NCBI GenBank assembly: GCA_011799875.1
Contig: CM022303.1
Coordinates: 189,831,700-189,895,699 of the forward strand
Direction: 5' to 3'
From: Thinopyrum elongatum
Taxonomy: Eukaryota; Streptophyta; Magnoliopsida; Poales; Poaceae
Length of the DNA: 64,000 bases
In this document: positions 46,838-58,200 of the stretch, one piece after another
How positions within the stretch are numbered: position 1 is the stretch's first letter
Layout of the letters: every line of letters begins with the position of its first letter
The notes under the pieces: model-generated
Seen by the model: only the letters and a program-made list of their open reading frames with translations
Database searches by the model: none
Told to the model about the DNA's origin: nothing
Translations under genes and position numbers: made by a program

Positions 46838-48490
46838 ATTTATGAATGTACGTCTCAAAACATAAAATATACTCTCATACGCTTCTACATCGATCGATGA
46901 TCTGGTATACGTATTCTAGTAGCGCAAGTGGCACTGTGTTTATATATGTTTAGTGACTGGTCAACATTCATTTAGATTACTGTTGAATTCAAAGCTCACA
47001 AACTTGGAATATTTTGGTGAATGAGACTTGAACTGCCGAGTGGATTGTATCATCTGACGATGAGTTTGTAGAGTAGCAAATTGTAAATGGTTACCTCTGG
47101 GTCAGGTAGCTTCAAGACCTAAAAACTAAGAGCATTTGCTCTGAACCTAGCCGGCCTTCACCATTTTGGGTCAACTCGTCTGCTTAGTTATATTTGCCTC
47201 ATGGCAGGGAGCCACGTGTGCAGCTGGCATTTTGCTGGATTTAAGCTTTATAAACCAGTAACTACTTAGTAACAAGCAAAAGTTGACCTCGTAGTATCCC
47301 ATGCAGAGTCGCTCACACCATGCACTCTTGCCTCAAAACAAGAGTACAGCTGAAACATCTACAGAAACATGTACACGCACTGCCAACTGTCGAGGCTACA
47401 CGCCAATGATGCCATACTTTGTTGCAGCGAAAAGATCTAATAAGACATGCTCCACCTTACATCCAAAACAATTCAACCATGTACTTTTTAAAAACAGCAT
47501 GCATCAAGTGGTTGACCCAAAATTTCTTAATTAATGACAAACTAAATAAGGAAATTTCATTATTTAAACTGTTAAGCTATGGGTCTGTTTGGATGGCGCC
47601 TACAGTCTGCATGTCAAGATCAGGCACGCCAATAATTTGACAAACCATTTCGTCACCTCCATCGCGTGGCTCGCGCCAACGAGCAGGCATAAAAGATGAA
47701 CCAAGCGGCTGAAAAATTAGTGTGGATAGAAAGTCTGGCTCCGATCCAAACACTCGCTCATGCTAGCTAACTACCAAAATTTAGGTAAGGCAGCCCGGCA
47801 GCATTCCAGACAGACCTTATATTTCGCTCTTTGCGAGCAATAGCTAGCGCTCGTTAACAGAATCTCCAGACACGGGCTGGCCAAATATGTCGGTTTTGTT
47901 TTTTGCTTTTTTGTAGTCACTCCTAGCTTCGACCGGAGAAGTACGTTGGTATTCTTTTTGTTTTCTCGTAGGCGCTCAATCCCTCCTTGTGTAGATTGGA
48001 GAAGTTTGGGTTTTTCTATTTCTATTTTGATTTATTTTCCTGTTCTTTTGTTGTTTCATTTTTCTTCTTTTATTTATTTTTGTTTCTTTTTTTGTTTCAA
48101 ATTTTCCATTTTTGCTTTTCTATGTTCTTTCTTGTTTTAATTATTTTATGGAGTAGTACATTATATTTTCATCTGATGAATGATATATTCTAAAAGCATG
48201 AACATGTCTTTAAGATATATGAGCATTTGTTATCATATAAAATTATTTCAAGTGTATGGACTTTTTTTGACATTGTTAGAAATACTAAACCAATCTCACA
48301 ATTGTTTTTTCATGCGTGTAAGAAATGCACATATATTTCATTCAAGAAATATTTGCAAAAAAGCCTACATGTGTAATAAAAGAATTCAAGCAATATATAA
48401 AGTAAATGTTTAAAATTTATATTCATCAAAATATTGTATATGAAAATAAATGTTCATATAGCTCGGAAAAGATGCTCTGTTTTGGAAAAA

Positions 48491-49535
48491 TATATTTCAC
48501 GTAATTTAAAAAATCATTTATCTTGTAAAAATATAAATGTCTTTTATCTAAAAGAACGGTGGAAAAGAAGTGAAAACCAATAAATGGAAAAAAATATTTC
48601 AACACATAGGTAAATCATATTCATAAAAAAAAGTGTGGAAAAAGGTTTTTTTTTTGCAAAAAAATGTCCACCATATGTGAAATATGTTCATGTAATTTTG
48701 AAATGATGTCCAAATTTTTTTGTGAAAATGTCCTGTATGAAAAAAAACTGTTCATGAAATTTATTTAATGTTCCATATGTTAAAGAAATTTCCATATATT
48801 TTTTTAGAAAATAAAACGTTATTAAAAATTGTCGTGTAATTAATAAAAAGTATTGGAACATTTTAAAAATGCTCAGATAATTTTAAAAATATTGATCATG
48901 CATTTAGGAAAAAAGTTTTTGCTTCTATTGAAAAAGTATTTCGAAAAATCTTCTATATAAAAATATATTCATGCGTATATGGAATATATTTTCATGTTTT
49001 TTAAAATATATTCACATATTCAAAGGCATTCATGAATCTTGTAGAAACAATATTCGTCTGGTTTACGCAAGAGAATAGAGGAAAAAAATAAATGTGAACG
49101 AAAGAAGGAAAAAAGATAGAAACAAAAATAAAAATAAAATAAGGAAAAGGGAGGGTGACACAAATAGAAACAAAATAAATAAGTAAAAAACATTTTCGTA
49201 CTGTGTTGGTAACGCTCCATGCTGTAGCGAGTGATCGGCGGAAAAGTAAAAACCCGCCGGTCCACACGGGAGCTGACAAGTGCTAGAAAATAAGAAAAAC
49301 TACCGTTTGGGCCGACCGACACGGGAACAAGAGGGGGTGGGTGCTACCTATTGCCCATTAAGAGCGAGGCATAGACACGCCCAAATGATTGATCTTCACC
49401 TTCTTCACTGTGGAATGGACCTGCCATCAGTCCCTAGTGTGGGTCTACAGATGTGCTCCTTTAGTCGCACATCTACCGTTATAGGAAAAGGGGTTTAGCG
49501 AAAGATATATAGCATTCAATCTTTTTATGGGTTTA
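48491..49535. other. AT-rich sequence without identifiable genes
   Basis: Recurrent ATTCATG/TGTTCATG/AAAATGTCC words, as seen also in 41960-42345, suggest old degenerate repeats. Open frames such as 49001-49322 on the minus strand are Phe/Ser-rich readings of T-runs and are not credible proteins. Confidence 0.5.
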
Positions 49536-49539
49536 GAGA

Positions 49540-50745
49540 AGTCATTTGTTCTTCAGATGCAAGTCTGTCAAAGCTGTCTTGAGAGCTGCGGGTTTAGAGA
49601 AGGAAAGATGCAACCTGATGCAAGCTATGACACCACTACAAGTTCTGAAGATGCTATTCGCTTTGCCTGAAAAGAATAAGATGGTGATCATTTTTATTAT
49701 GTGGCGGTTGTGAATGAACCAAAAACCAATCCCACGGCTGCTAATCAACGATGGAAGAGGGCCCCCACGGACTGGGTATTGATAAACACTGATGCTACTT
49801 TCTACAGTGAAACAAACATGGGTGGATGGGGTTGTATTGCAAGGGATTCAGCGGGCGAGGTCCTCTTTGCTGCGTCGGGCAAACTGTCAGATATCTCTGA
49901 AGCGCTACAGGCAGAAGCGATGGCACTCATGAATTATACAAATGGCGGAGGGGTTCGGCATGGGGTTTGTTATCTTCAGCACTGATTGCCTGCCCCTGCC
50001 TCAAGTTGTGTGCTCAACAAATGCTGATCGTGCAAAGCTGGGGTAAAGTTCCTCTTTCGAATGGGTTTCATAGACTACAAAGTTGAATTCAAACCTCGTA
50101 CTTCTAATGTGCCTGCACACGGGTGCGGGCTTTCGGAGGCCGAGCTCCGGGGAGCTCATTTTGAAAAAGCAAATTCCTATGGCGTGAAAAATTTTGATTT
50201 TTTTTGTGAACAATCACACATGTGTATTACGTATGTGCGAAAATTCATAACCATATACTTCCACACGTGGTGTACAGAAAAAAAGCCAAAAACGTATTTA
50301 TAAGATGGGCCGATATTTTTTGTTGTTAGGCCGGATTTTATTTTTTTTGCACAGCCTACAAAACACAAAAATATCAAATGATTTTTCACACGTTCGTGCG
50401 GAAAACGTATATGTTTCCATGCAATTTTTTCAATTTTTTTGAAACTTTGAAATATGATTTTTCACACGTTCGTGCGGAAAACGTATATGTTTTCATGGAA
50501 TTTTTTCCAATTTTTTTGAAATTTTGAAATATGACTTCTGAAAAAAAAAACTACAGAGCTCTCTGGAGCTCGGCCTCCATTGGCATTTTCGGGCCTGCAC
50601 ACTTGCTTGCTGGTTATGGTGGGAGACTAATCTCGGAAAGCCAACGTGTCTGGCTGACTGAGTTACCTCCTGATGTAATGGGTGTTGTTGCCGGCGATTT
50701 AGTCGAGCTCACTAGTTAACGGAATGCATGGTGTTCCACGTAAAA
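49540..50745 (+). pseudogene. LINE 3' end with RNase H domain, split by a MULE-like insertion
   Basis: 49701-49985 encodes an RVT_3-type RNase H start (DWVLINTDATF, GGWGCIARDSAGEVLFAASG, LQAEAMAL). After a frame change it continues at 50060-50120 (FIDYKVEFKPRTSNVPAH) and, beyond the insertion, at 50601-50719 (LLAGYGGRLISESQ) to a TAG. It is preceded by a short relic of the RT C-terminus (LKMLFALPEKNKMVIIF, near 49650) and followed by an A-run (50742). It is dead because of frame changes and the insertion. Confidence 0.75.
50121..50592. mobile_element. MULE-like MITE inside the LINE RNase H domain
   Basis: Flanked by the direct repeat GCCTGCACAC (50111-50120 and 50593-50602). A 9- or 10-bp duplication fits Mutator-like elements. 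Subterminal inverted repeats share GGAGGCCGAGCTCC with a following AGCTC (50136-50155 and the inverse near 50555-50575). The interior carries a duplicated ATTTTTCACACGTTCGTGCG segment (50380-50402 and 50456-50480). No coding. Confidence 0.75.
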
Positions 50746-50874
50746 AAATTATTTTTATGGGTAAAGGTAATTGTGTTTCTTTTCATTTCAAAGGGAGGCG
50801 AAATATTTGCCTCATCTCATCAAGGAGAAGTTCACAGAGTAAGACAACAAAGGCCAATACAAAGGAGAGCAGTG

Positions 50875-51224
50875 TTTTGGCTCCCGGGCTCAGATGAGCC
50901 CGGATGAACAGTAAATGCATTTAAAATATCAAAAAAAAATATGTTGAAAGATGCTTAGGTGCGTGATTTTCGTGCAAATTTTGGTGACATTTGGATATTC
51001 GAGGAACTCGTGGCAAAAAAAAAATCAGGTATGAGAGAAACATTTGAAAAACAGTATTGTGTTCATGCCTGGATTTGTCTTTTTCGCCTCGCGCACCTTG
51101 AATGTCCAAATATCACCAAAATTTTCAAGAACATCACCCACATGCGCATCTTGCTTGGAAAAAAAATTGTTTTCTATTTTTGGCAATTTTACTGTTCACC
51201 AGGCTCATCTGAGCCCTGGTAAAA
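50875..51224. mobile_element. MITE with about 38-bp inverted termini
   Basis: Left end TTTTGGCTCCCGGGCTCAGA continuing GAGCCCGGATGAACAGTAAA; the right end is its inverse (TTTTACTGTTCACCAGGCTC, then ATCTGAGCCCTGGTAAAA). The target duplication is not resolved (flanks GAGAGCAGTG and TAGCACTAAG), so the superfamily is open, probably Mutator-like. Confidence 0.65.
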
Positions 51225-51289
51225 TAGCACTAAGTGTTTAGTGCCCATGATGCTCCAATATCCAATGTCATTCTTGATGGAAGGCAAGG

Positions 51290-51800
51290 TGGCAATGTTG
51301 TTGAGGAATCTGGCGTTCCACTCGCACCAAACCTGCTAGGATGGTGAAGCCGTGAAGGAGTCCATGCCTTTATGTGGATGCTCGTAATTCTCGACGCACG
51401 AAGTCGCTATGCCATGACTGTTGGTAGATTATTTCATGAGTTGGTGTCGAGGTCTTATATGCTCAACACTCATTGATCACGATCCAAATCCTTGAACTGT
51501 GGCATCATTTAAACATGAGATGGGACACCATCTCCAGCTCTCCCTCTCTCTCCCTCTCTCTCGCAAAGGTGACAAACGTTGCATTTTAGGCAACCATGAA
51601 CGCTCCAATCTATCAAATGTCCACGGATCATCTTGTAGGCAATATATTTGAATTTTCATTTAATATCCTATATGTGGAGCACGGATAGGCCATGCCTAAT
51701 ATTGTTTGATTGACCCACTCATCATTAGATAGGGATTTCTTCACATTAGATCGGTACAAAGTACATAATTGTTGGTCCAGGGAATGGAAATGGAAGGAGA
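51290..51800 (-). pseudogene. LINE RT zinc-binding (zf-RVT) relic
   Basis: Minus-strand frames read YRSNVKKSLSNDEWVNQTIL, then MIRGHLIDWSVHGCLKCNVC, then SHLMFKCHSSRIW. This is the order and Cys/His spacing of the zf-RVT region after LINE reverse transcriptases. A CT microsatellite (about 51537-51561) has expanded between the Cys pair and the His/Cys pair. It lies directly downstream of the CSI-type gene. Confidence 0.55.
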
Positions 51801-51899
51801 AGCATAAAGTTGCGACGAACTGGCCTGTCCGACCAATTTCGATTCGGTTAGTTCCGCGAACCAAGAAACAGGATGGCCCAAAAATTTGGACCCATTCCC

Positions 51900-52222
51900 T
51901 TTTGAGCCACTTGATTCCACAACAACCAAACACACCCAGTTGCTTCCAAACATGACCTTACAAAGATTATACAAACGAAAAAATCCCGTCGAAGAAAATA
52001 ATGAATCAGTCGGTCCATTACAATCAGTACAAAAAACAACTGATCTCATCTGTTTTTATCTCACAAAAAGGTACAACAACAACAAAAAAGAACGACTTTC
52101 TCTGCCAGCTATTTACACTGATGCACAAACAGGGTAACATTTAGCAGAGGATATGAAACAAGAAAACCACTCGTAACTTTATATATTTTAACTTACACGG
52201 GTGCCTAATTCTGTAGATGCTG
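51900..52222 (-). other. Probable 3' UTR of the CSI-type gene
   Basis: Follows the stop codon at 52223-52225 on the minus strand. U-rich sequence with GTTGTTGTTGTACC and TGTAAT/TGTA words near 51990-52100 fits plant polyadenylation zones. The exact end cannot be fixed from sequence, and LINE-derived sequence begins by about 51800. Confidence 0.45.
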
Positions 52223-55200
52223 TCATTTGTTCGACCATTGGAACTCGATTTCCAGGTTCCTATTCGGACCGCTTTTGCTCTCTGGCAGCAGGGTGTACTC
52301 TCCTGCGACTGACCCCAGCATGACGACCCGGTCGATCTGGATCGTCACCTTGCCAAACGATTTCTGCAACAACAGACAGAGAGCTTGAGGATGCAAATAC
52401 AGTGACACGAAACAGACACAAAAGGATATGAAGTGGTAAATATAATGCATGTTATCACATTTCAGTACCTTTCCAAATTTGCTGTTGTTTTTGCAAGAGA
52501 TATGAAGCTTCTGGCCCTTGGGAGGGCTGTCAAAAGCCCATGCAAAGGCCTCGTCCCATTCAGGTGACTCACCAGTCGAGACAATCTGCGTACAGTATCA
52601 TGTGATTCAGGTCAATCAACTTTGTTACACTGTGTGCATGTGCGCACTTGGTTAAGTGCAAAAAGAAGCTCAAAACCAAATATACCTATATACAGCATCA
52701 TTAAGAAAATAAACTAGCAAATATTTATGCTTCAAGTTAAGCACCAAATGCAGGCATTACAATTAGGAGTTATTGCAATTTCTGCTGTTAATGGTAACAT
52801 TGTAGACTGATGTACCGTATTTCAATGCTCCGCTGTCTAGCAGTTGCGGTAAAATATAGCCCCTATGTTCTACTATTCGCTACAGCATAGTGCTTTTGCA
52901 TCAGGGTACCGTACGTACAGGACTAGCGAGCCCCTGATAGGACAAGATACCGAAGGTTTACCAAGAAAGATACCGAAGGTTTACCAAGAAAGATCTCTCT
53001 TCGAAACATCATAGACTTAAATAAATACTTGGGAGGCATGACAGCACAAGAACTGGTAGGACCCTGATTAACCCATAAACCAATGTCCAAGCTTTGATAT
53101 GGACTGTCGAACAGTGATCTTGCTAATAGATCATAGAAGTGCACATAAAAATGAATAAATAAGAAAAAGTTAAACAATATTAACTGCAGGCATATCAATT
53201 ATTTATTGCCAGGATCGAAGTACTAAATTTTGCTATGGACTTATATCCCTGAAATGAGAAGCACAAACAATATAGACATACCTTTGTCAGCCTTGCTGGA
53301 TTATTTCCAAGAGTAAGCTTGCAGAATGCACTAGCGTTTCCCACCGATTGCCTCAGATTGTTGCCGCGCTTTATAGTAACTGTAAGTGTCCCAGGCAAGC
53401 ACTGAAGTAGCAATTCTGCCTTCTCTTGAAACCGTGGTGGGCCAGACTGTATCAAGTACTGAAGTAGAGGAATAGCCTCTGAGGCAGCAACTGATTGAGC
53501 TTTAAATACTTCCGCTGGGCAAGCCGTCCATGCTTGTCTTAGCAGATATAGTGAATCCAGTGCTGCTTCTTGAGTTGCTTCAGAACCAGTTTTAAGGGAT
53601 GTTACAAGATGTGGAATGCATATTGTAGCAGGTTCAGTGACTCTCAGACGAGGGAAATTGCTAAGTAAAGCATTAAGTGCTTTAAGATACTCCTCATTAG
53701 CACTCCCAGATGCCCATATATCCTTCTCAATTGAAGCTGCATACAAAGCACCATCATCAGGTACATAAACTCTGGGTAGAAAAATAAAGCCACATTCCAG
53801 GATGCCAGAAATAAATTGTTCTTCTTTCGGCTAGAAGATAAGAGTTAAAAACAATGCTATTTTGTGTAGAGAACCACTAAAATAGAATACTATCTTTTTT
53901 TCAAAGATGTTGCTTCTCTTTGATATATATCATTTTGTTTAACTTGTTAATATTGAAGGTAGACTTTGACTTATATAGCATGAAAGGCACTGAAACACAA
54001 CAAGTGATCCAACACAAACAAGAAAGGGGTATTGCTTTACCAGTTATAACTCTGACTGTTTCACTCGTGGCATACTCTTGGATAGTGTGGTTGTTGAATA
54101 GAAGTTTGACAAACATTGCTGCCTGAACAGAAGTATCAGGATTGCTTGAACTGATAAGGTCCAGCAAGACCTGGACGCCACCAGATTCTGCAACTGCTCT
54201 TTTATTTGCTCGGCTGTACATGACTAGATTCTGCAAGGCACAAATGGCTACCACTTTCATCTCTTCGGTTGGCTGGTCTTCAAGAAGATTGACCAGAGCA
54301 CGGCATGCTGCGACGGCATCAGTAGAACGAGCAAGACCTTCATTTTGGAAAAGATCTCCAAGAGCAAGAGCAGCAAGCAATCTTCCCTGTTGAGACTGCG
54401 TCTGTGGATCCAGAAGGTACATGGATAAAGGTGCAATAGCATTTTTAGCAGCCTTCGCCTCCCTTATTCTTATATTGTTCAGCAATGCCTCAATGAGTCT
54501 TGCAGCAGCTTCCTCACACTGATGACTCCTCAAGAGATCCAGAAGAGCTTCTACAGCACCACTCTCAGCCATTGCTTCTGCACTTGTTGAATCATCACTC
54601 TCCAATACAAGCAGGGCATTCAGTGCACCCACAACGGTACTTTCAGTCCCTGATCTGAGCAACTGCACTAGTACCGCAACAGGAACCTCAAGGAAAAACT
54701 CGGTACTGTACTGCAAAATGCTAGACAGGACAGCTGCTGCAGATTCCCATACAACATGAGGCAAAGGAGGATCAGATTGCAGCAGCACCTTGGACAACTC
54801 AAACACACCACCCTCCTTTGCAATTGTATTTGGCCAGGCTAATGCAAGATTAGCAAGAGCTTTTATAGCTCTCTGCTGTAAATTTGGCAAACCTGATGAG
54901 AGAATTTGAATGAGGGCAGGGATGGATTGCTCTGCTACTGTATCCTTCTGGAGGTGTTCTTCCAGGAGAAGATGAGATAGGAGCTCCGCAGCCAATTGTT
55001 GCACAGCTGGTGGAGATGAATTCAGTAAAGTAATGACTGGCTCAATTGTTTGGCGGGGTGTCAAGTTGTAATCAGCTCGGCATTCAGGATGCTCCAAAAT
55101 ATTGACAAGAACCTGCAAAGTGCTATACTGCCCCTCAGGACCAGTATCTGCCTTTGATAGCAGAGAGAAAAGAGGCTGTACTACTTTGGCTGCAGATGGG

Positions 55201-58200
55201 CCTTTTGCTATGCTAGCATTATTTGTCAAAATCCGAAGCATTTCCGCCAATGCGGTGCAAAGAAAATCTGGAGCATCATGAAGAATATCAAGAATGCTCT
55301 CAATTACACCAGCTTTAACCATTTCCAATTTGCAAGCCGGCCTATCTTTTCCGATCTTCACCAAAGCTCTGGCAACTGCCTCATGAAGCATGAAATTTTT
55401 GCCAAACAAAAGCCCAACAAGAGGAACGACTGCCCCATGCGCTGCCACTAATTCAGCGAGTTGTTCATCATCTAGGAGCTTATCCAGTGCACGGACTACA
55501 GAAAGCTGTGCCGGGTTAGCTTCACTAACCAGTAAACCGACCAAAGGTTCCACACAACGGGCTGCAGCCATTGTAGAGCGGATCCTTGTATTTGCAAACA
55601 GAACACCGCACAGTTCAGCGGCATCACCTTTCAGCTCAGCTGAACAATCTGAGGACAGAATCCGGCACAGAACATCCACTGCGTTCATCTCAACATCGGC
55701 AACTGCAAGTGCTCTTGACGGATTGTCACAAAGCAGTCTAACGAGTGCTGATATGGCTGCATGCTGCTCCCTCTCCATGCCAGTACTCAGAACTTCTACA
55801 AGCGGCTGAATAGCCTGTCGAGCTGACTCACTGTTCCTGATATGGTCTGCACAAAACAAACTTTCTAATGCCTTTGCCGCGCTATAGCGTGAATTTCTTC
55901 CTCCTAGACGAAGGACTGCCACAAGTTGGTTTACAGCACCAAGTGCTGATTCATGTTGCCTTATTTCCGCACAACTAAAAAGAATGCCCAACAACTCAGT
56001 TGTAGCTTCTTCTGTTGCGTCTTGTGGACTAAGTGATAGGTATTTGGTAAGTGCTTCTAGGATTCCAACTTCAGCCATTAGCAGCATGTTTGGAACACAA
56101 TCAACAGCCAATTGTGTCAAAAGACCCAATGCCAAGAAAGGAGCACCAGGTCTTTCTGGAATGGGTTTAAGTAGATCAACAAGAAGAGGAATAGATTTTC
56201 TGGAAGTTGAACCAACTCTGATATCATCAACTCTGAATAGCCTTTCCAGCGTAGTTTCATCAGGATTAGGCACCAACATGAATTCCTCCGATAACTCCAA
56301 GAGATCAGCTATATCAACATTAGCACATCCAAGCAAAGATATAAGTCCGGTGGCTGCTCCAGAATTAGCAACAGCCAGAAGAGTTCCTCTGCTACCGTTA
56401 CTAACCAGACTTGCCAAAGCTTGTGCAGCAAAGTACCTGTATGCTGGCTCATCTGACCTTAACAAGTTTGAGAGCACAGGAATTGAATGGGATGCTGAAT
56501 TAGATCGATTGACCTCTCTTTCTTGAAATAGCAATGCAAGAAGTAAGGCACAGACCCATGCGGTATTATCTTCTTCACCCTGATAAAAGCATAAACATAC
56601 ATTACGAGCAGTCCCAGAAATTGAAAGGAAAACAAAAACTTAACAAGCTATGAGCAACAAGACAATGCATTATGTGTACATAAAAACTAGCAAATGAATA
56701 ATTTAAGTTTTATTAGATAATTTGCGGTGGATCTTTCCTCGTCAAAATGAAAAATTTAGGGAACTGAACTAGTCAGCTGCAGCGCAATATAATGCCAAAA
56801 AATTAACACAGACAAAAATGAATACCATGAGAACTTCCAAATGCCAATCATGATGTCCAACCAAAAGAATCACAATGTAAAGTTACTTTTGATTTTATCT
56901 AATTTTGAAGTATGTGAGGCATTAAAGGGTGTAAACTATCTTTCGATATGAATACCAAAATAAGTCTTATATCTGATAAGAATTTGGAGACCAGTGCAGG
57001 AGTAAGATATATGATGGGTCTCCAGAAGTAGTATTAGACAAGTCTCAAAAGCAAAATACCAAACAGAACTTATCATGTCTAATCGAGCACAGAATTTTAT
57101 TATCTTATGTTGTATGGAGAACTCAGTGACATAGCTATGCTATCCAAATAGAACTTGAGAGTTGATTCAGTTGATCGTGTACTTCACAACGCAAGTATGG
57201 TCAAAGATACCACAAATCTTTTCTTTCGAGTGTCAATTCAGTTAGTTGCTACAATTCAAGTTTTGAATATTTGGACACAACGAAGCGAACGCAAGTTCAA
57301 AAAGATACCCCAAATAAAATAGATGGCAAAGACAACTAGCTGATTTAAAAAAATTATAACTCCTCAACAATGGTTCATATTGTTGCGAACTGAAGTGACT
57401 AAATGTACTGTGCCAGGGGATATGTGATTGGTTCGGTATGGTTTAAAGCCCATCTCAGAAGAAGAATGGGAGAATTGATTGGTTTGGAAATATCCATTTA
57501 AAGGAAGCGCTTCATTTCTGTTAACTTTTCATTAGCTCTTTTGTTTAGTCATGCCAGGTTATGTAGGCCTTTGGTTCCTCTGGAACCTTTATTCAAAATA
57601 ATGTGCATTACAATGAAGAGTAACAAAAAGGACAAACATGGGATCGTATGCACAGGCAATGATTGTGCCAAGGAAACACTAGTCCCTGGAATTGTGAAGA
57701 TGAATCAGCACAAGCTAATGTTTCATGGAAAAGTATGAAACTTTACTCAAGGCACCAAGACTTAGCAGGTGATAATTAAATCAAGAGTAAAATGCATCAT
57801 AAGTCCTATAACTATTCGAGGTGTGTCAAGTTAGTCCTAAAACTTCAAAAGTGCAGATTCAGGTCCTAAAAGTTTATAAGTTGTTCATCCAGGTCCTACG
57901 CAGGCCAGACCGGGTCTGACTTGCTTATGTGGCAAGTTGACCATCGCCACGTCGGCGCGCGCGCCACGTCAGCAGCACTGTTCATCGCTGTGCATACATA
58001 TCGAGTTTTCCTAAATTTAAAAAAATCATTTTCTACAAAAAATTACATGAATGCACTGTTCATAATTCCAGATTTTTTATTTTCGGGTTTTTCGTGGAAT
58101 ATTTTTTGTAGAAGCTGAAACTTTCATTTTTTGGGGGAAATTTCTGATTATGAACAGTGTTTTGGGAAATTTCAGATTCCCCAAAAATGAATTTTTCAGA

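Larger units (their letters stand above)
43849..48490. repeat. Tandem duplication, copy B
   Basis: Same order and orientation as copy A, with about 10-15 percent divergence by eye. Subtracting the CACTA element (44980-46837) leaves about 2.8 kb. It preserves the empty sites of the LINE, short-LTR and Mutator-like insertions of copy A, and copy A preserves the empty site of the CACTA element, so duplication preceded all of them. Confidence 0.85.

Noticed and set aside
49701..49985. Possible host RNase H-like gene
   Set aside because: It is preceded by an RT C-terminus relic, carries a frame change, and ends as LINE polyproteins do.
53901..54040. C-terminal tail of the 877-codon frame and its apparent start at 56534
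   Set aside because: The tail is intron read-through after the donor at 54041/54040, and the exon actually starts at 56579. Homology to CSI1 resumes in the next exon at 53736.
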